In this document: piece after piece, positions 14,901 through 27,596 of the stretch | Layout of the letters: every line of letters begins with the position of its first letter | Position numbering within the stretch: position 1 is the first letter of the stretch | NCBI RefSeq assembly: GCF_037975245.1 | Contig: NC_092572.1 | Location: 2,517,501 to 2,581,500, forward strand | Reading direction: 5' to 3' | Length of the DNA: 64,000 nucleotides | Origin: Apostichopus japonicus | Lineage: Eukaryota > Echinodermata > Holothuroidea > Aspidochirotida > Stichopodidae | Notes under the pieces: generated by a model | Databases searched by the model: none | Told to the model about the DNA's origin: nothing | What the model saw: the letters and a program-made list of their open reading frames with translations, nothing else | Made by a program: the position numbers and the translations under genes

Positions 14901-15260
14901 CCGGATCGAATGTTTGGCTCATCGCTTTGATAAGGCGTCATACTTAAGACAACATACTGAAGACAAAAGTTTGAACTTGGCATCAAGATGGCTTAACTTA
15001 GTTCAAGACATACCTTTAGTTGCCACCTGAGGCTTGAAGTTAGATTTGCAAAGACAATCATAGGAATATTTCCACTCCCAGAGATGACAACCCTGAGGAT
15101 CAGAGACCAGACCAGAGCTGATGTTTATTTTTTTACCAGTGGTTTTTAATATTTGTGTAACTTTTTGATGTGCAATTAGCAATTTAACGGGTGAGTGAAA
15201 CCATGCTGTCTCCATTTTTTTTGTACTCTCCCCAATGAGATCAAAGTATAACCGTGCCAT
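8805..15260 (-). CDS. Partial minus-strand gene or gene relic with half SET domain and duplicated exon
   Basis: Six exon candidates on the minus strand have compatible phases: 15260-15014 (0 to 1), 13695-13571 (SET half), 13184-13101 (1 to 1), 11260-11177 (1 to 1), 10296-10224 (1 to 2) and 8905-8805 (2 to 1). The SET exon joins in frame only if one base is missing from it. The 84-nt exon is present twice. No stop codon or 3' end was found. I do not recognise the non-SET part; it is acidic (NEESDGDEDH), then lysine-rich. Phase agreement supports a common transcript, but expression is unknown. Confidence 0.4.
10224..10296 (-). CDS. Putative 73-nt exon, unknown protein
   Basis: Bounded by tttcttacag and gtagaa. 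Read in phase 1 (following the 84-nt exons) it gives VRKYTIWKKSHEKKIHHRN..., basic, ending in phase 2 for the next exon. A second open frame also exists, so the frame rests on neighbour phase. Confidence 0.35.
11130..11350. repeat. Segmental duplication, copy 1 (pairs with 13060-13275)
   Basis: About 215 bases are near-identical to 13060-13275, including the 84-nt exon and its acceptor. Similarity stops abruptly on both sides. The copies lie about 1.9 kb apart in the same orientation. Confidence 0.85.
11177..11260 (-). CDS. Duplicated 84-nt exon, copy A
   Basis: Same splice signals and phase as copy B. It encodes VTTNEESDGDEDHIPVCN then RRNTSKGQK. Substitutions between the copies keep the frame open and many are conservative, so coding function after duplication is plausible. 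Confidence 0.5.
13060..13275. repeat. Segmental duplication, copy 2 (pairs with 11130-11350)
   Basis: Direct-orientation partner of 11130-11350, containing exon copy B. Substitutions are scattered and the alignment has few or no gaps. Confidence 0.85.
13101..13184 (-). CDS. Duplicated 84-nt exon, copy B
   Basis: Flanked by gaattttag and gtatgg, phase 1-1. It encodes VTSNEESHGDEDHVPVCK then LHNTSKGQQ. It is near-identical to 11177-11260, flanks included. Confidence 0.5.
13571..13695 (-). pseudogene. Half SET-domain exon (KMT5A/SETD8-like), probably frameshifted
   Basis: The exon encodes HRKFIKGEFLVEYCGELI then SHKEALKREKVYHEEKG, closely like the N-terminal half of the SET domain of KMT5A/SETD8-type lysine methyltransferases. 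The preceding GxGV(F)AH stretch is split between frames (GYGV in one, AHRKF in the next), which implies one deleted base near 13683. It is 125 nt, and 126 nt would restore phase 1-1. The catalytic C-terminal half (GxYxYYF, NHS) is not found nearby. Alternatively a different upstream exon enters in phase 2 and the frame is intact. Confidence 0.6.
15014..15260 (-). CDS. Putative first coding exon, unknown protein
   Basis: Open from ATG at 15260 (with an in-frame TAA 9 nt upstream) for 82 codons to a gtatgt donor, phase 1. It begins MARLYFDLIGESTKK and ends SNFKPQVATK. Codon use looks protein-like, but I recognise no domain. Phase 1 fits the SET exon downstream. Confidence 0.45.
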
Positions 15261-18200
15261 AAAGTATTATTTTAAGCAAGTGTTGTAATAATATTGTAGG
15301 GTAAGTGTATCCTTACCCAGTAATGTTACTGAAAAATTAGGTCCCGATCGAACAACAATTGCATTTATTTTTACTAGGCCCTAGTTGCTATCGTATCACT
15401 TCCCAATCCCATACTGTGCGAATATATTCTACACTATAGGGCAGCTGGTCAAGTACCTTACTAGCTTCACTGTTTTACCTCTGTTCGCCTGTCCTGCCCC
15501 TTCAATCAATTTTCACCGCCCAGTCCCCCATTCATTAGCACTTATATTTGTACTTCCCTGTCGCCAACTCCATAGGTTTATATTTTTCTTGCTAAATTCC
15601 ACAGTTCACTATTTGTATGTGCATATCGTACGCCTGTTTGAACTTGAGAGTTTAAACTACACATGCGCAAAGCCTCAAAACCTGATCCAATATTTACCCT
15701 GGGCTCTTTGCAGTGTCTGTAAACAACCAGCTCCACGAAAATTACAGTTACCCAGGGATAGGCTATATCAATAACTTTCTACGAAATATGCATTAAAAAA
15801 ATCCTTTAAATTTGACAATGCAGGAAGTTCAGTAATTTACCCAGGAACCTGTTTTAAAAATTACCAAATTTATTTTATGCATGGTTCACCACAAATAAGC
15901 ATATTCTGAAAATTTTAGTTGAATTGCTTCACAACTGGTCTGATTTTCATTGTGAATTGCTTCCCAATGGGTTTGAAATATTCACTAAAAAAGCCAGTTG
16001 TTGCATCTGTACCTGTACTTGAAGTTCCTCTTTTGCATCAAAAAAAGGTTGTTAGATTAGAAACTAGAAAGGGAAATTGTGAACCCCCTTTAGAGTTGTA
16101 TATTCAACCTCAACCATTGACAAGTAGAGTGATTCAAATGAAAACTAGTCACATTTTTTAACAAGCAGAGTTGAGAGCTATGAAATTCACTCAGTTGCAC
16201 GCACTGATCAAGGTTTTCAACTCAAAATGGGATGTTTAGATTTGCAGCTACAGCAAGGGGCGTGTCCATTCTTTATTAATTTATAATATAAGACTATCAT
16301 GATATTCCACCCAGTAATGCAATATCTGCCAGAAGTATTTGTTCACAAGCAGAAGATATTTATTGTGTAATGGATTGTTCAGGAATGCCAAAACCAAATA
16401 GTGGATAAAGTCATGTGTATTATGTGTACAGAAGCAGTTTAAATGGCATAGTTTGTATATAGGTTATAATAAAGGGTTAGCCTGTCATTTTCTATGAGTT
16501 ACTGTGTATGTACATTACCAAAAATGTTATTTACATGTATGCCTTTAATGCAAAAATATAGGAGTTTCATTTTGTAGCTACTGTAGGCCTTTTCTTCATA
16601 ATAGTACCAACCATTGGCAAATGTGTTTCACTTTGTAGGAAAGAAATACTTTTTTTTGAGATGTGCAGATGAGTTTTTGCATCTCTCAAATGTTTCATAT
16701 TGATAGGTCAGTATTTACCTTTTAAAAAACATGTGTAGATTTATTTTGGTGTGATGTACAGTAGCATAAAATTTGCAACTTGTGGATTTGGCCAACAATT
16801 TATTCAGCGATTAAAGTTAAATTTATAGTGGATATTAGTGAAATTACTAGTGATTGCTCGAAAAGATTGGAGAGTTGCAAGCAAATCTGTCAAACCAGTG
16901 GTGACATGTGAATACAAAGGGTTGACAGCACCAAAATTAATGCATGTAACTTTTGACTGCATGTTACTTAAATAGCTTACATGTGTGTGCGCACGTGTGC
17001 ATGCACACATGTAAGCTATGTGTGCATGTGCATGCAAGTAAAATATTCAGTAATCATCATATCCCGAAATGGCCTACATAAACAAAACCCAGGAGTAACT
17101 TTGAAAACACCCTTTTTGTATTTTTCACTTGGGGTGCAGGTAATGATTTGTTTGTGCAGGTAATTTTTGTTTAACCTACATGCACAGGTGCATGTACAAT
17201 TTTTTTTTTGTAATTGGAACACTGGTTGACAGTCACCAGTTTATTACACCTCTGTTTATAGCTCCATGATTACACATTCAAGAAAGAAAACAGCCTCAGG
17301 CCATACCAATTACAGGTCACTACATCAAACCACTATACATCTGTTGCATTCAATTCAATACCATGAATGCCATAATATATTGACCAATCCCAAGACTTCT
17401 AGTCATTAAAGTTACAGTAAATTCATCAAATCTTTGACATGGCAATATGTGCACCTACTCTAAACCATGGCAGTGAGGGAAGATCTCACCATGAAATGTA
17501 TAAATGTCCCAATGCACCAACTCACATATCCATGAATGTAAACACCTGTTCCAACATGCATGACCATAAACATAATACTTTTTATAGAACAGGTTCAGCA
17601 GATGACTCTTTAGTTCTGTTTCTCGTTAGACATAAATTTGGCATCCTAATAACCACATCTTAGATAACAATTATTTTACCTCTGTGTGAAAGCATCGGTG
17701 ACTAAAACAGCTATGTAAATTAGTGTACTGGTTTCATCTTAACAAGTTCTAAGTGCTGGGCAGAAGAGCAATAGAGACAGAAATTGCCCTAGGATTGATT
17801 ACAGATAAAAGATAAAAGTGAATCTGTGTAAGAATGGCACTGTATACTGTGTGGCACAGTGCAGCACAGTGTAACAGGAACTGGAATAGATACTTACCAG
17901 TTGGAGTAGTTTTATGTGGTTCGAGTTAGTGTTAATATTCACTAACAGCTGTATGCCGTTCTATGCCATATACTGTGTAAGGTGGGAAGGGGAAAGGGTA
18001 ACGACAATGTTCGCTCTACATTAGCAACGTAGGTTTCTGCAGGTTGATATGCACATATGCTTTTACTTTAACCTTTGATTTGGTCCATGACACTTGCCTT
18101 TCATGATTAATGTGTAGTCGATTATATGCAAAGACTTGATGGGTCAAGTACAGTATCAATGCTCACTTTACAGAGACAGCAAATGAATATACTGTTATCA

Positions 18201-19399
18201 GTGTTCTTTCTGACAAAGTAATCTTGAATTTCAAGGTAATGATTCTCATGTCTGCTTTGGTAGCATACTGTACCTAGTTTTGCAGATACTTTTCTAGGAC
18301 TTATATTCCGAGAGCACCATTGGTATTCATGTGTAGCCTTACCTATGGAAAATGGTGACATATTTTAGTGTGTTTCACAGAACATGAGTCTTGAAAGTAG
18401 AATGCATAAATATGCTATTGTTTAAGTGTAAAATACATTTTAAAAATTTAAGGGTTGGAACAGTCCTTTTCCTTTCATTTACATCAAACCTCTCATTGAC
18501 CAAAAATCTTTCACTTGTATTCTTTTTTATCATATCCTTTTTATATTCATGATGTAAGATCTTTTTATCATGAAATTTGTTTGATGTAACTTTGAAGTTT
18601 ACCTACTTCAAAAGTTAAAGAGAAATTTGTTCAAAACTTTCTCAAGGCAAGAGGGATGTTATGAAGTGATATTCTACACCCCCCTCCCATGTACTTTAAG
18701 TTCTTATCAAACAAGATTATTTATTCCTTTGCACTATTGACCTTCAACTTTCCCCTTCTAGGGTAGGGTACTACAGTTCCCAAAATTATAGATATACTTT
18801 AGAAATTGTTCTGTCCATTTCCCAGATGTATACAGTACTGTAAGGAAGGTTCAGAAAAGGAAAATCAACTAAAAATTAGGATAAAGAGTTGTTTTCATTC
18901 TCACTTTGTGATATTTGGACCGGCGAAGACTAGAGAATACCCAGAGTTTTAGCAACTGCCTAAAACTGTATGATCTGATCTATTATTTACGTCAATGAGT
19001 TTCATTCAATCTGGGAGTCAAACAATATAAGAGAAAACTAATTAATGATAGCCTTTAAACTTTGTTTCTAAACAGATATGCTTGAATTACAAATAAAAGT
19101 ATAAAAAAAAACATAATCAATGCATCTAATCAATGCATATACTGTACATAAACAGAATAATTTGAATTCGCGCAAGTGAACCCTGCACTACATTAGATCG
19201 AAAAAGACGTGCAATTAAACCAAACTAAACATACTAAATTTCCCGTTACTTCTACATAAAATATCAATACAAAAACAACCACTTACTTCTTTGGCAGTAT
19301 ACTAAAATTTCAAGCTATAATAACTTCAGACTATCAAGCTTTCCTGAGAAAAAACGGTTAATAGTTCTTACAGTAAACAAATCGACCGTGTAGGAATGT
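15261..19399. other. AT-rich intergenic or intronic sequence
   Basis: Several frames of 60-130 codons occur, but none shows a domain or credible splice context. Around 16980-17035 is an alternating purine-pyrimidine stretch rich in tgtgcatgcaca, with Z-DNA-like potential. Confidence 0.4.
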
Positions 19400-19950
19400 C
19401 GTAATTGTTTCCTGAGCGTGACCGGAAATTAAGTACTAAAATATGATAAATGAAAAGGTTAAATAGAACTGAAGGTAGCATACGCCCATTAAAAGCCCCA
19501 TTGACTTACACACTAAATCACAAAAGTAATGTGGTCTCTAAGTCTAGATAGAAGTTTTCACTAGCTAAACGCTACCCATCACCGGATAGCTGACAAGTTG
19601 GCCTTTCATGGCACCATCAATTTTCCGTACCATGACCATGAAGATTTTTTGCTATCCGAGCCGGAAGTTTTCGTCACTTGTAAACAAACCTCTTCACTCA
19701 GTGGTAAACAAATTTCCTACGCTGCTCCCGGGAGGCCTAAAGGGGTCTAAAATTGCCTCAATTGACCCAATTTTCTCACCACATGTACTTCCATTCATGC
19801 TCTTCAACATGCAAGCCACAAAAAACTAGATTATGATTGATAACAGGTCACAAAAGGTGTTCTCCCGCTGCTTTTCGGCACTTTTCCTGAAGGAGAACAA
19901 TCGAGCGGATTGATATAGACTCTAATAGGAGTATGCCACCTGAAGCGTGC
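19400..19950. promoter_or_regulatory. CpG-richer patch with ETS-like motifs
   Basis: Contains gaccggaaatt near 19420 and gccggaagttttcg near 19660, which match the ETS core CCGGAA, in sequence richer in CG than its flanks. A promoter is possible; no adjacent plus-strand exon was found. Confidence 0.2.
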
Positions 19951-21811
19951 AGTAGTCCCGACTGCTCGCAACATCATTCATCAGTGATAAATTTGTAAAT
20001 GTTCTTTCTGTTCAACATTAGGGTATATTGAACCAGTCACTGTTGAGATGCACATCATGTGTCCGTCCAAGCTTTTACAACTTTCGGATTGTTTTTCTTG
20101 GGATTTATTATTTCTGGAAAGTTAGCGGAATCAATCAGACATATCAATTCCTTTCTTTCTAAAATGCACACTAAACATCCTTCAAAATAGCCCTCTTACT
20201 GACCAACGCGTATGACTCATCACCTTGACCGAAAATCCTGTGGCTCTGTGCGGACAAGTTGGTTGGACTATTTCATTCATCAGGGGGGGGGGTCTTAAAC
20301 AGTTTTTCTATAATTAGGATTGCATTAGATAAATTAATTGGTAATTACTTGTTTCAACATTTAATGATGCATATTCTACGGTTATTTTCTTTGAAATAAT
20401 ATTAAGTTCGATAAAATATGACGTTTTGAAAGCGAATCTCGGCTGTGGCGTTGTAGGTGAACACTGTGCATTGTGGCTGTACCCTATTGCAGAGTACAGG
20501 ATACAGTACACATATTATGTAACGGCATGCCCACCGAAGAAAGCGTAACTTGTATTTTTCTTAGAAGATATTCGATTGGATTGTACTTGGTCCGATTGAA
20601 GATAGTGACCAATGAAAATGAATTTAACATCAATTTAAAGTTATTATATATAAAGAAAAAATACTTCCCAAAACCGTTTGAACTAAATTTGTCAATGAAT
20701 ATTCAAGAGGAGGGTTACGCAAACAAAGTACGGCTATCAAATGGTGATTTTCTTCAGTATGTACTGTGTGTAATCAATGAGGGTTTTGAGTTCGATATTT
20801 ATTAACCTTGCATCGTAAATCACCCAAGTCCGGTGGAATTTTAAACTGTATTGTTAAGAAAAGAACAGAACTTGAGAGACAACACATTTCTCTGTTTAGT
20901 GCCGTTTGAACTAAGTTTTTTTCGGTATAAACTGTTCACGTTATGGCTGTAGGAAAATGGTCTATATGGTAAAGTCATAGGCCTAAAACTGCGGCGGTCG
21001 AACTCAGTTCGCGTGCCACACAGGGAATGGCGCTAAGGAATTGATATGCCTGCAATGGTTGTTATGGGTATGATTTAATGAATTGTTTATCATCAGTATC
21101 TTGAAGTAATTTAACAAAGGACTTTATTGAACTTTTGTATTACAGAAAAAAATGATTTGTGTTGTCAATGGAACTCTTTAATCATTTTCTTTTTGGGTGG
21201 GCGCATTATAATAAATTTCCCCCGCGGGCAGCGATAATGCCATATTTTTCCAAGCTTATAGGTGGTATTTGCCACATAGGCCACTAGTTAGTATTGGTGG
21301 TATTGTTAACAGGTGATTTGAATAAGTACTTTCAGAGAAATCCCAAGATAAATGTTTTGTTGCAATAAATGACCTTTTTTTCCATACAAAATGCAGTAGG
21401 CACTAGGCCTAGGCCTTTATAATTAGGCTAGTCCAAAATCGGTAAAATAATGAATCATTGTTTATCAATGAAGCGCAACCTAGCTCAGATATATATTCAT
21501 ATGTGAAAAAACCTATCCATACTCCAACACAACTCTCTTCTAAGTTTCCGAATGGCCCTGATGCGAAACGTTTGGAATTGCCCTAGTACTACTAAGTACT
21601 AGGCTAATAAATACACGATAATATCAATTAGGCCTATGATAGGGCTAGTTACGTTTTAACTAAGTTAGGCCTAACGTTATGCACAGCCTATAGACCTAAC
21701 CAGCTGGCGTAATTAGGAGAAAGCCATAAATAATAGCCAAGGAGAGTGTGCTTCGAAAATATAATACGGCCGCTTATGCCATTAAATGAACTACGCAAAT
21801 AGTTAACTTAC

Positions 21812-22028
21812 CGTTCTTCCCGCGCCGTGTGACTCGCACATCTGCATTTGGATGGACTGTATCTAGGCATATACTCGATAGGCTAGCTAGGCACGATCGA
21901 GGTTCGCGTACGTACGTATAGCTGTACTGCGCGAAGAGCGTAACGTAATAGAGGGCCGGCTTCTCTTCGGTGCAATAAGATACCGTGCAATACAATATTG
22001 GCAATATATCTTCATTTTCGCTATTCAT
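21812..22028 (-). promoter_or_regulatory. CpG-richer patch with possible first exon
   Basis: Locally rich in CG dinucleotides (cgcgccgtg, cgtacgtacg). On the minus strand an open frame from ATG at 22028 meets a strong donor (gtaagtt) at 21811 in phase 1. This could be a promoter-proximal first exon for the minus-strand exons to its left. The predicted peptide is not convincing, so it may be 5' untranslated. Confidence 0.25.
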
Positions 22029-22419
22029 TGCTTAAAAGAGGCTAATATATTTTTCCTTTGGGTAATATGTTTAAAAGGGTGATTTTATAATAAAGATATA
22101 CATATCGATTTTCATTTTAAAGGCCATAATCAAAATGTTGCCGAAAGTGCTGTTTTTAACACACGCACATATAGCCAATATCAGAATGCCCATCTTCAAT
22201 GCTTTCTAATTTACCTAGTTTTTAATTAATTTTTATAAATCTTAATAGAAACGAACATTTTTCAACCCCCCTTGACTTGCTTCCAACAATATTTGCAGAA
22301 TGTAACTCTATCGTTCCAATTTAAAAGGCAGAACTTAGGGCGACAGTATATATGTCGCCCTAAGTCAAATGGTGCCCTAAGTGCTATTTTTTTCACATGA
22401 AGTGTTGCCTAACGGTCGG

Positions 22420-22422
<3 letters not shown>

Positions 22423-22518
<96 letters not shown>

Positions 22519-22545
22519 GGTGGGTGTGTGGGTGTGTGTGTGTGT
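22423..22545. repeat. (TA)n microsatellite followed by (GT)n/GGGT
   Basis: About 82 bases of pure TA repeat, then about 40 bases of tgtgtg with gggtg variants. Confidence 0.95.
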
Positions 22546-23428
22546 TTAGGCTGGTACTAGTGGAAGATGACTAGTAGTTATTACTCAGAGTTTCATGCGT
22601 TGAGCGATCATCAGACAACTGTCTTACTTACGCTTGGCCGGGAATAATTCCGTTGATTAACGAGTAGACACAGTGTCTTGTGTGCAACTTTAAGAATTGA
22701 ACAAATTAGTGACAAGATGACTAAGCGTCATCTAACGATTGACTTTGCTAGTTTTGAGAGCTTTTTCCAAACATTTAAAAATCTATCCTCTGCTCCATTG
22801 GATGCAGGGTTATATGGAGAAACAATTTTGCGTTAACTCCATTCAACTTCGTTAATACCGCAAATTCACTTGTGGGCCATTACCGGAAATAACTTCTTCT
22901 GGCAGATCATATTATGAAAATAAATAAGAAGAATCTCAATTAACTTAGTTGATGCAATACTTGACACACATAATAAATTCTATTCATTTAAAGTCTGCAT
23001 CAATTATTGCAAGAAACTGCAAAAATATATATATGAATACGTTGCCATGTTCCCTTCCATTGGTAGTAATGGTGCTACTGGTGCATGGCTGATTCCTACA
23101 AAATAAACACATTTGACATGATATTACAGTTATTTCAACGTCTTTGTCTAGTCCCGGATACAAAACGTCTTACTACTGACTTCATTCTGCACTTTCCTAA
23201 ATGATCTTCATGTAATATTTGCACTCCTCGATGACGTAGAATTCTTGGAATTGATAATCTTTACACACAGCAAACAACCCTGTCCTTCTGCCAGTTTCAT
23301 TCGGCATTGAAATATGGTTTCAAATTGTCATCTTCGTTTGTAGTTTGTCATCTATTTAGGATCAATACCGTGCTTTGGACATGATTGGGACCTTCCTTTA
23401 CCTGCCTTGAGTAGACTGACAATTAATT

Positions 23429-23637
<209 letters not shown>

Positions 23638-24990
23638 TCTTTAATATATTAATGTATTATCCACGTACGCTCCGAATTTGACAGCGTCTGCGATTTAGTC
23701 AAGGATAGCACTTCGTTGATCGCGTAAATGCCGTTGCTCTACCGTTGATCTCTCATACGCGGAGAGCAAGACCACCAAGAAGGCTTGTGTAACTACTGTG
23801 AGCTAACCCTGGCTATGTTGAATTTTTCACAGTAGATATTAAAATGTTCTTGAACAACGCCATCTATTTCTGTTCGTGACTGTGTAATAAATTGCAACAC
23901 GAGAAGACAGCGAGTTTACAAGCTCCCTGGTCGTTCTGATTATGGAACAGTTGTTTATTTCTCCTTGGCAAAAATATATGTTTTATAAATGCATTGTGCG
24001 AGGAAAAACTCATAATCCCGCAAAGAAACTTCTTCAGGTTTAAAATATTAATTGATACATTGACAGCCGTGACATTGAATCGATCGAAGCAAAGAATTGT
24101 TAGGGTGTGATACAAAGACTATTACCTCTCTCGAACTTCCAAAACATGGGTCTAGGACATGTGATGAGGTTTGGCCTGCTTGATTTTCTGTTTGTCTTTA
24201 TTTTCGAAGGACCACTCCCCTGTCTAAGACACCTTTGTCTTCTTCGGTCTTAATGAGGGTAAAGGGAGGTACGTTTAAGCGCGTGTAACTATATATTAAT
24301 TGTAGGCAAAAACAAAAAATTAAATCATAGGAGAAAGACTGAAAGTTCATATAATCTATTAAGGCTTGCATGTCATTTAAGTAGCCTATACTATTTACAA
24401 AATGGAAACGAGTTCCGACGCTGTGACCCGATCGTCAAGAGCATTCTTAACGTCGTCACCGAGAGTGCCTTTGTACGAAACGACAATTCTAAAGTCGAAG
24501 AAATAATGATATTAAAAATAAAACAATCACCATTGCTCAATCACTCTCCATCAAACCTTGAAATATATGATTTTTTTTTTACACAAAAAGAAAATCTGCC
24601 ATTTCTGCTCTCGACACAAGGGCGATAAATTATACTCAGGTGGTAGACGATGTGACACTTATACAAATAGACACACATTCCTCATTGCATAGTTTACAAC
24701 TAAATCTTGATATATTTTCCCTAACGTAATATATGTTTCACTGATTCCAGTTAACTTTGGCTGGTTAAACATTAGATCCTTCCCTGCCGTGGATAAGAGT
24801 GAATAGTATTTGATTTCATGACGGTAAAGGTTCTTCCAAAGCTTCATTTTTACATAATAATTTTATTTTTTATATATCCTGGAAATATTTGGAATGTTTG
24901 ATTTGCTATCAATGTTTTCTGTATTAAGGATGTCCTCAAACTTCAACTATTTGTATAAAAAAGTATATTTCTCTGTGAATAGTAAGTTAG

Positions 24991-25106
<116 letters not shown>

Positions 25107-25599
25107 TGTTTATCTTATTTAACAACAATGGCGTCCTTTCGCCTTGTCTTCCTGACGATCGGTAGTCACTGTGCTTGCTGTATCTGAGGTTAAGAGCGTA
25201 AATCCGATTAAAATGGTAGAATAATTATATTGTGAAGATCCCTTCCCATGTGAGCCACTTGTAGTAAAATGAAGGGTAATAAGATGAAAAGTGTACTATA
25301 TAATATTATTTTTGAAGTATTATCACGAGCTTTTTCTACAATTTACAGCACATAGATGTAATACATTTAATATGCACTATACATTATGAGTATTAAAATA
25401 TTCTGCCTGTCAGTGGGGCGGGAGTAGGCTGAGTCCTTTAATTTCATTCGAGGGAGAGGGATTTACCCTCAGAGGCAAACATGGTTGCACCTGTAGTGTG
25501 ATAATAATCTGTCACCGTGACATATCAATATGATCTCCTGGTTAAAGTACTGGACACGCATGAACGTTGATCTATAAAACTCTATGGAGGTGCCGTCAA

Positions 25600-26180
25600 T
25601 GTAAAATAAAACCTGTGGGATATCATAAGGCTTACGGGATGTAGTAAGGCTTGGGGTAGCATAAAGCCTATGTGATATAGTAAAACTCGATTATTATAAT
25701 CAGGTCCGGGGATATAATAAGGCCTGTGGGATATGATAGAGTGATATATCATAAAGCATGGGGGATATAATACCTGGTGGATATAATAAAGGAAGGTGTG
25801 ATATAATAGAGCATGGGTGATATCATAAAGCATGGGGAATATATCAAAGCATGGGGTTTATAACAAAGCATGATGGTATAACAGAGCATGTGGAATATAA
25901 CAAAGCATAAGGGATATGATAAAGCATTGAGATGTAATAAAGCATGGGGATATAATAATGCATGGGGATGTAATAAAGCATGGGGGATATAATAAAGCAT
26001 GAGGGATATAATTCAAGCATGGGGATATAATAAAGCATGAGGGGTATAATAAAGCATGGGGATAAAATGAAGCATGGGGATAACATAAAGTATAGGGGAT
26101 ATAACAGAGCATGGCGATATGATAAAGCATGGGGATATAATAAAGCATGGGGATATAATAAAGCCTTGGGGATATAAACT
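25600..26180. repeat. Minisatellite, ~17-19 bp unit (ggggatataataaagcat)
   Basis: Roughly 30 head-to-tail units of ggggatataataaagcat, increasingly degenerate toward 25600. The overlapping minus-strand frames (MLYYIPHALLYP-like) merely translate the repeat. Confidence 0.9.
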
Positions 26181-26208
26181 CGAAACTGTGGAGAGCTTCT
26201 GATTGATG

Positions 26209-26286
26209 TGGAATTAACATTCGTCGAGTTGATGGCCGGTTTGTACAGTAGTAACATTCGTCGAGTTGATGGCCGGTTTGTACAGT
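26209..26286. repeat. Tandem duplication of a ~37-bp segment
   Basis: The segment beginning acattcgtcgagttgatggc and ending tttgtacagt occurs twice in a row. Confidence 0.9.
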
Positions 26287-26501
26287 TTCATCATATAATC
26301 AGACAGTAGTCGACATCTGAGGGGAAAAAATCATTTCACCAGGATTAAGTATAATTAATACATGATCATAATAAAAATGACACTAGAGAATATGGACATT
26401 GACTGTAATAGTATTTTTGCATTAACAAGTTCAAAGTAAGATTTATATGTAAAATAACAAATTATTCAATAAAATTACAGAAATTACATTATTAAACGTT
26501 A

Positions 26502-26504
26502 AGC

Positions 26505-26551
<47 letters not shown>

Positions 26552-26581
26552 CAAGTAAGCAAGTAAGCAAGGAAGCAAGTA

Positions 26582-26631
<50 letters not shown>

Positions 26632-26645
26632 TAAGTAAGTAGGTA
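26502..26645. repeat. (AAGT)n/(AAGC)n tetranucleotide tract, tail of a LINE
   Basis: About 140 bases of aagt and aagc units. On the minus strand it directly follows the 3' sequence of the LINE fragment (tttgggatcgatcaagtttt), where CR1/L2-like elements end in short tandem repeats, so it probably grew from the element's tail. Confidence 0.85.
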
Positions 26646-27465
26646 AAACTTGATCGATCCCAAAGGGAAATTCAGGCACTCGCTCATAAAACAATGAAAA
26701 TGTTACAAAAATAGATGTGTATATTGTACAATAAGACAGTAAGAATAATGAGAAAAAGTCTATATATGAGAGTCAACGTAACAAAACCTCATTGAAAAGC
26801 TGAATTGCACGGTTTATGAAAGAATCTCTGTATCTATTGGTTTTGAGACACGGAAGTCTCAACCTGCCACTGCCTCTGGACATCTGACTACTATGAAGTA
26901 GCTCATAGAGGAGCTGGGTATGGTCCTTCCATACCGCGTCCAGTTTGGACTCGAGAAGGCTGTGGTAAACCGAGTCAATGGAAGGCAAGGGTTCCCCGAC
27001 TACTCTCTCCGCTTTCTTAATGATGCTGTTAATACGATCTTTTTCATGTTTTTTTTTTACATTCCCACCCCAGCAAATCAAGCAATAACGTCAAACTCCG
27101 CTAATGGTACAGTTATAAAACATTTCAAGAATGTCAAAACGAACATCAAAATTCGACATCTTACGGAGGAAGTACAATCTAGACTTTTTAACCAATATAT
27201 CAATATGATCTCCCCATGCCAAGTGATCATTCAGCACTACCCCAAGATACTTATATGACGTAACACGATCAACTACACTTCCTTTGACAACAACAGGGGG
27301 TGGAGGAATAGTATTGCGACGAAAATCAATAATCATTTCTTTGGTCTTAGCAACATTTAATTGGAGGAAGTTAAGATCACAGTAGTTCGCAAAAGACTGA
27401 ATTTGACGTAAGTAAGCTTCATCTCATCACCATAACCATTGACTAAGCCAATCGTGGCAGTAAAT
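26646..27465 (-). mobile_element. 5'-truncated LINE, RT C-terminal part (CR1/Jockey-like)
   Basis: Minus-strand frames read NVAKTKEMIIDFRRN, RVTSYKYLGVVLNDHLAWG, YFLRKMSNFDVRFD and CLKTNRYRDSFINRAIQLFN in order across one frameshift. That is the reverse-transcriptase C-terminal region of CR1/Jockey-type non-LTR retrotransposons. It is truncated upstream near 27465, only about 20 bases beyond the pseudokinase stop codon. Confidence 0.85.
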
Positions 27466-27484
27466 ATTACTTTTAATATATAAG

Positions 27485-27596
27485 TTACATTATTACTTTT
27501 CTTCTCTGCTTCATGTCTTGGAGTTCTGTTAGGATTGCAGCAAAGATAGGCCTGGAGGAAGGATCTTCATGCCAACATAACTCCATAAGTTGGTAA
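27485..27596 (-). CDS. Pseudokinase exon 19: alpha-H, alpha-I and stop
   Basis: This is a 112-nt terminal exon. IYQLMELCWHEDPSSRP is the strongly conserved CW...RP motif of tyrosine kinases (Arg1075), followed by FAAILTELQDM. A tail of about eight residues precedes TAA at 27487-27485. I saw no polyadenylation signal in the first roughly 150 bases downstream, which soon enter a LINE fragment. Confidence 0.86.

Noticed and set aside
15385..15774. 129-codon plus-strand open frame
   Set aside because: Hydrophobic, compositionally random, no domain and no convincing splice or promoter context.
20473..20805. 110-codon plus-strand open frame
   Set aside because: No recognisable motif; AT-rich chance frame cannot be excluded, so not called.
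25600..26180. CRISPR-like array
   Set aside because: Units are contiguous with no spacers and the sequence is eukaryotic; it is a minisatellite.
25582..26257. Several overlapping minus-strand frames of 80-137 codons
   Set aside because: They translate an 18-bp minisatellite in different frames.
26443..26694. Leu/Ala/Thr-rich minus-strand frames
   Set aside because: They translate the aagt/aagc tandem tract at the LINE tail.
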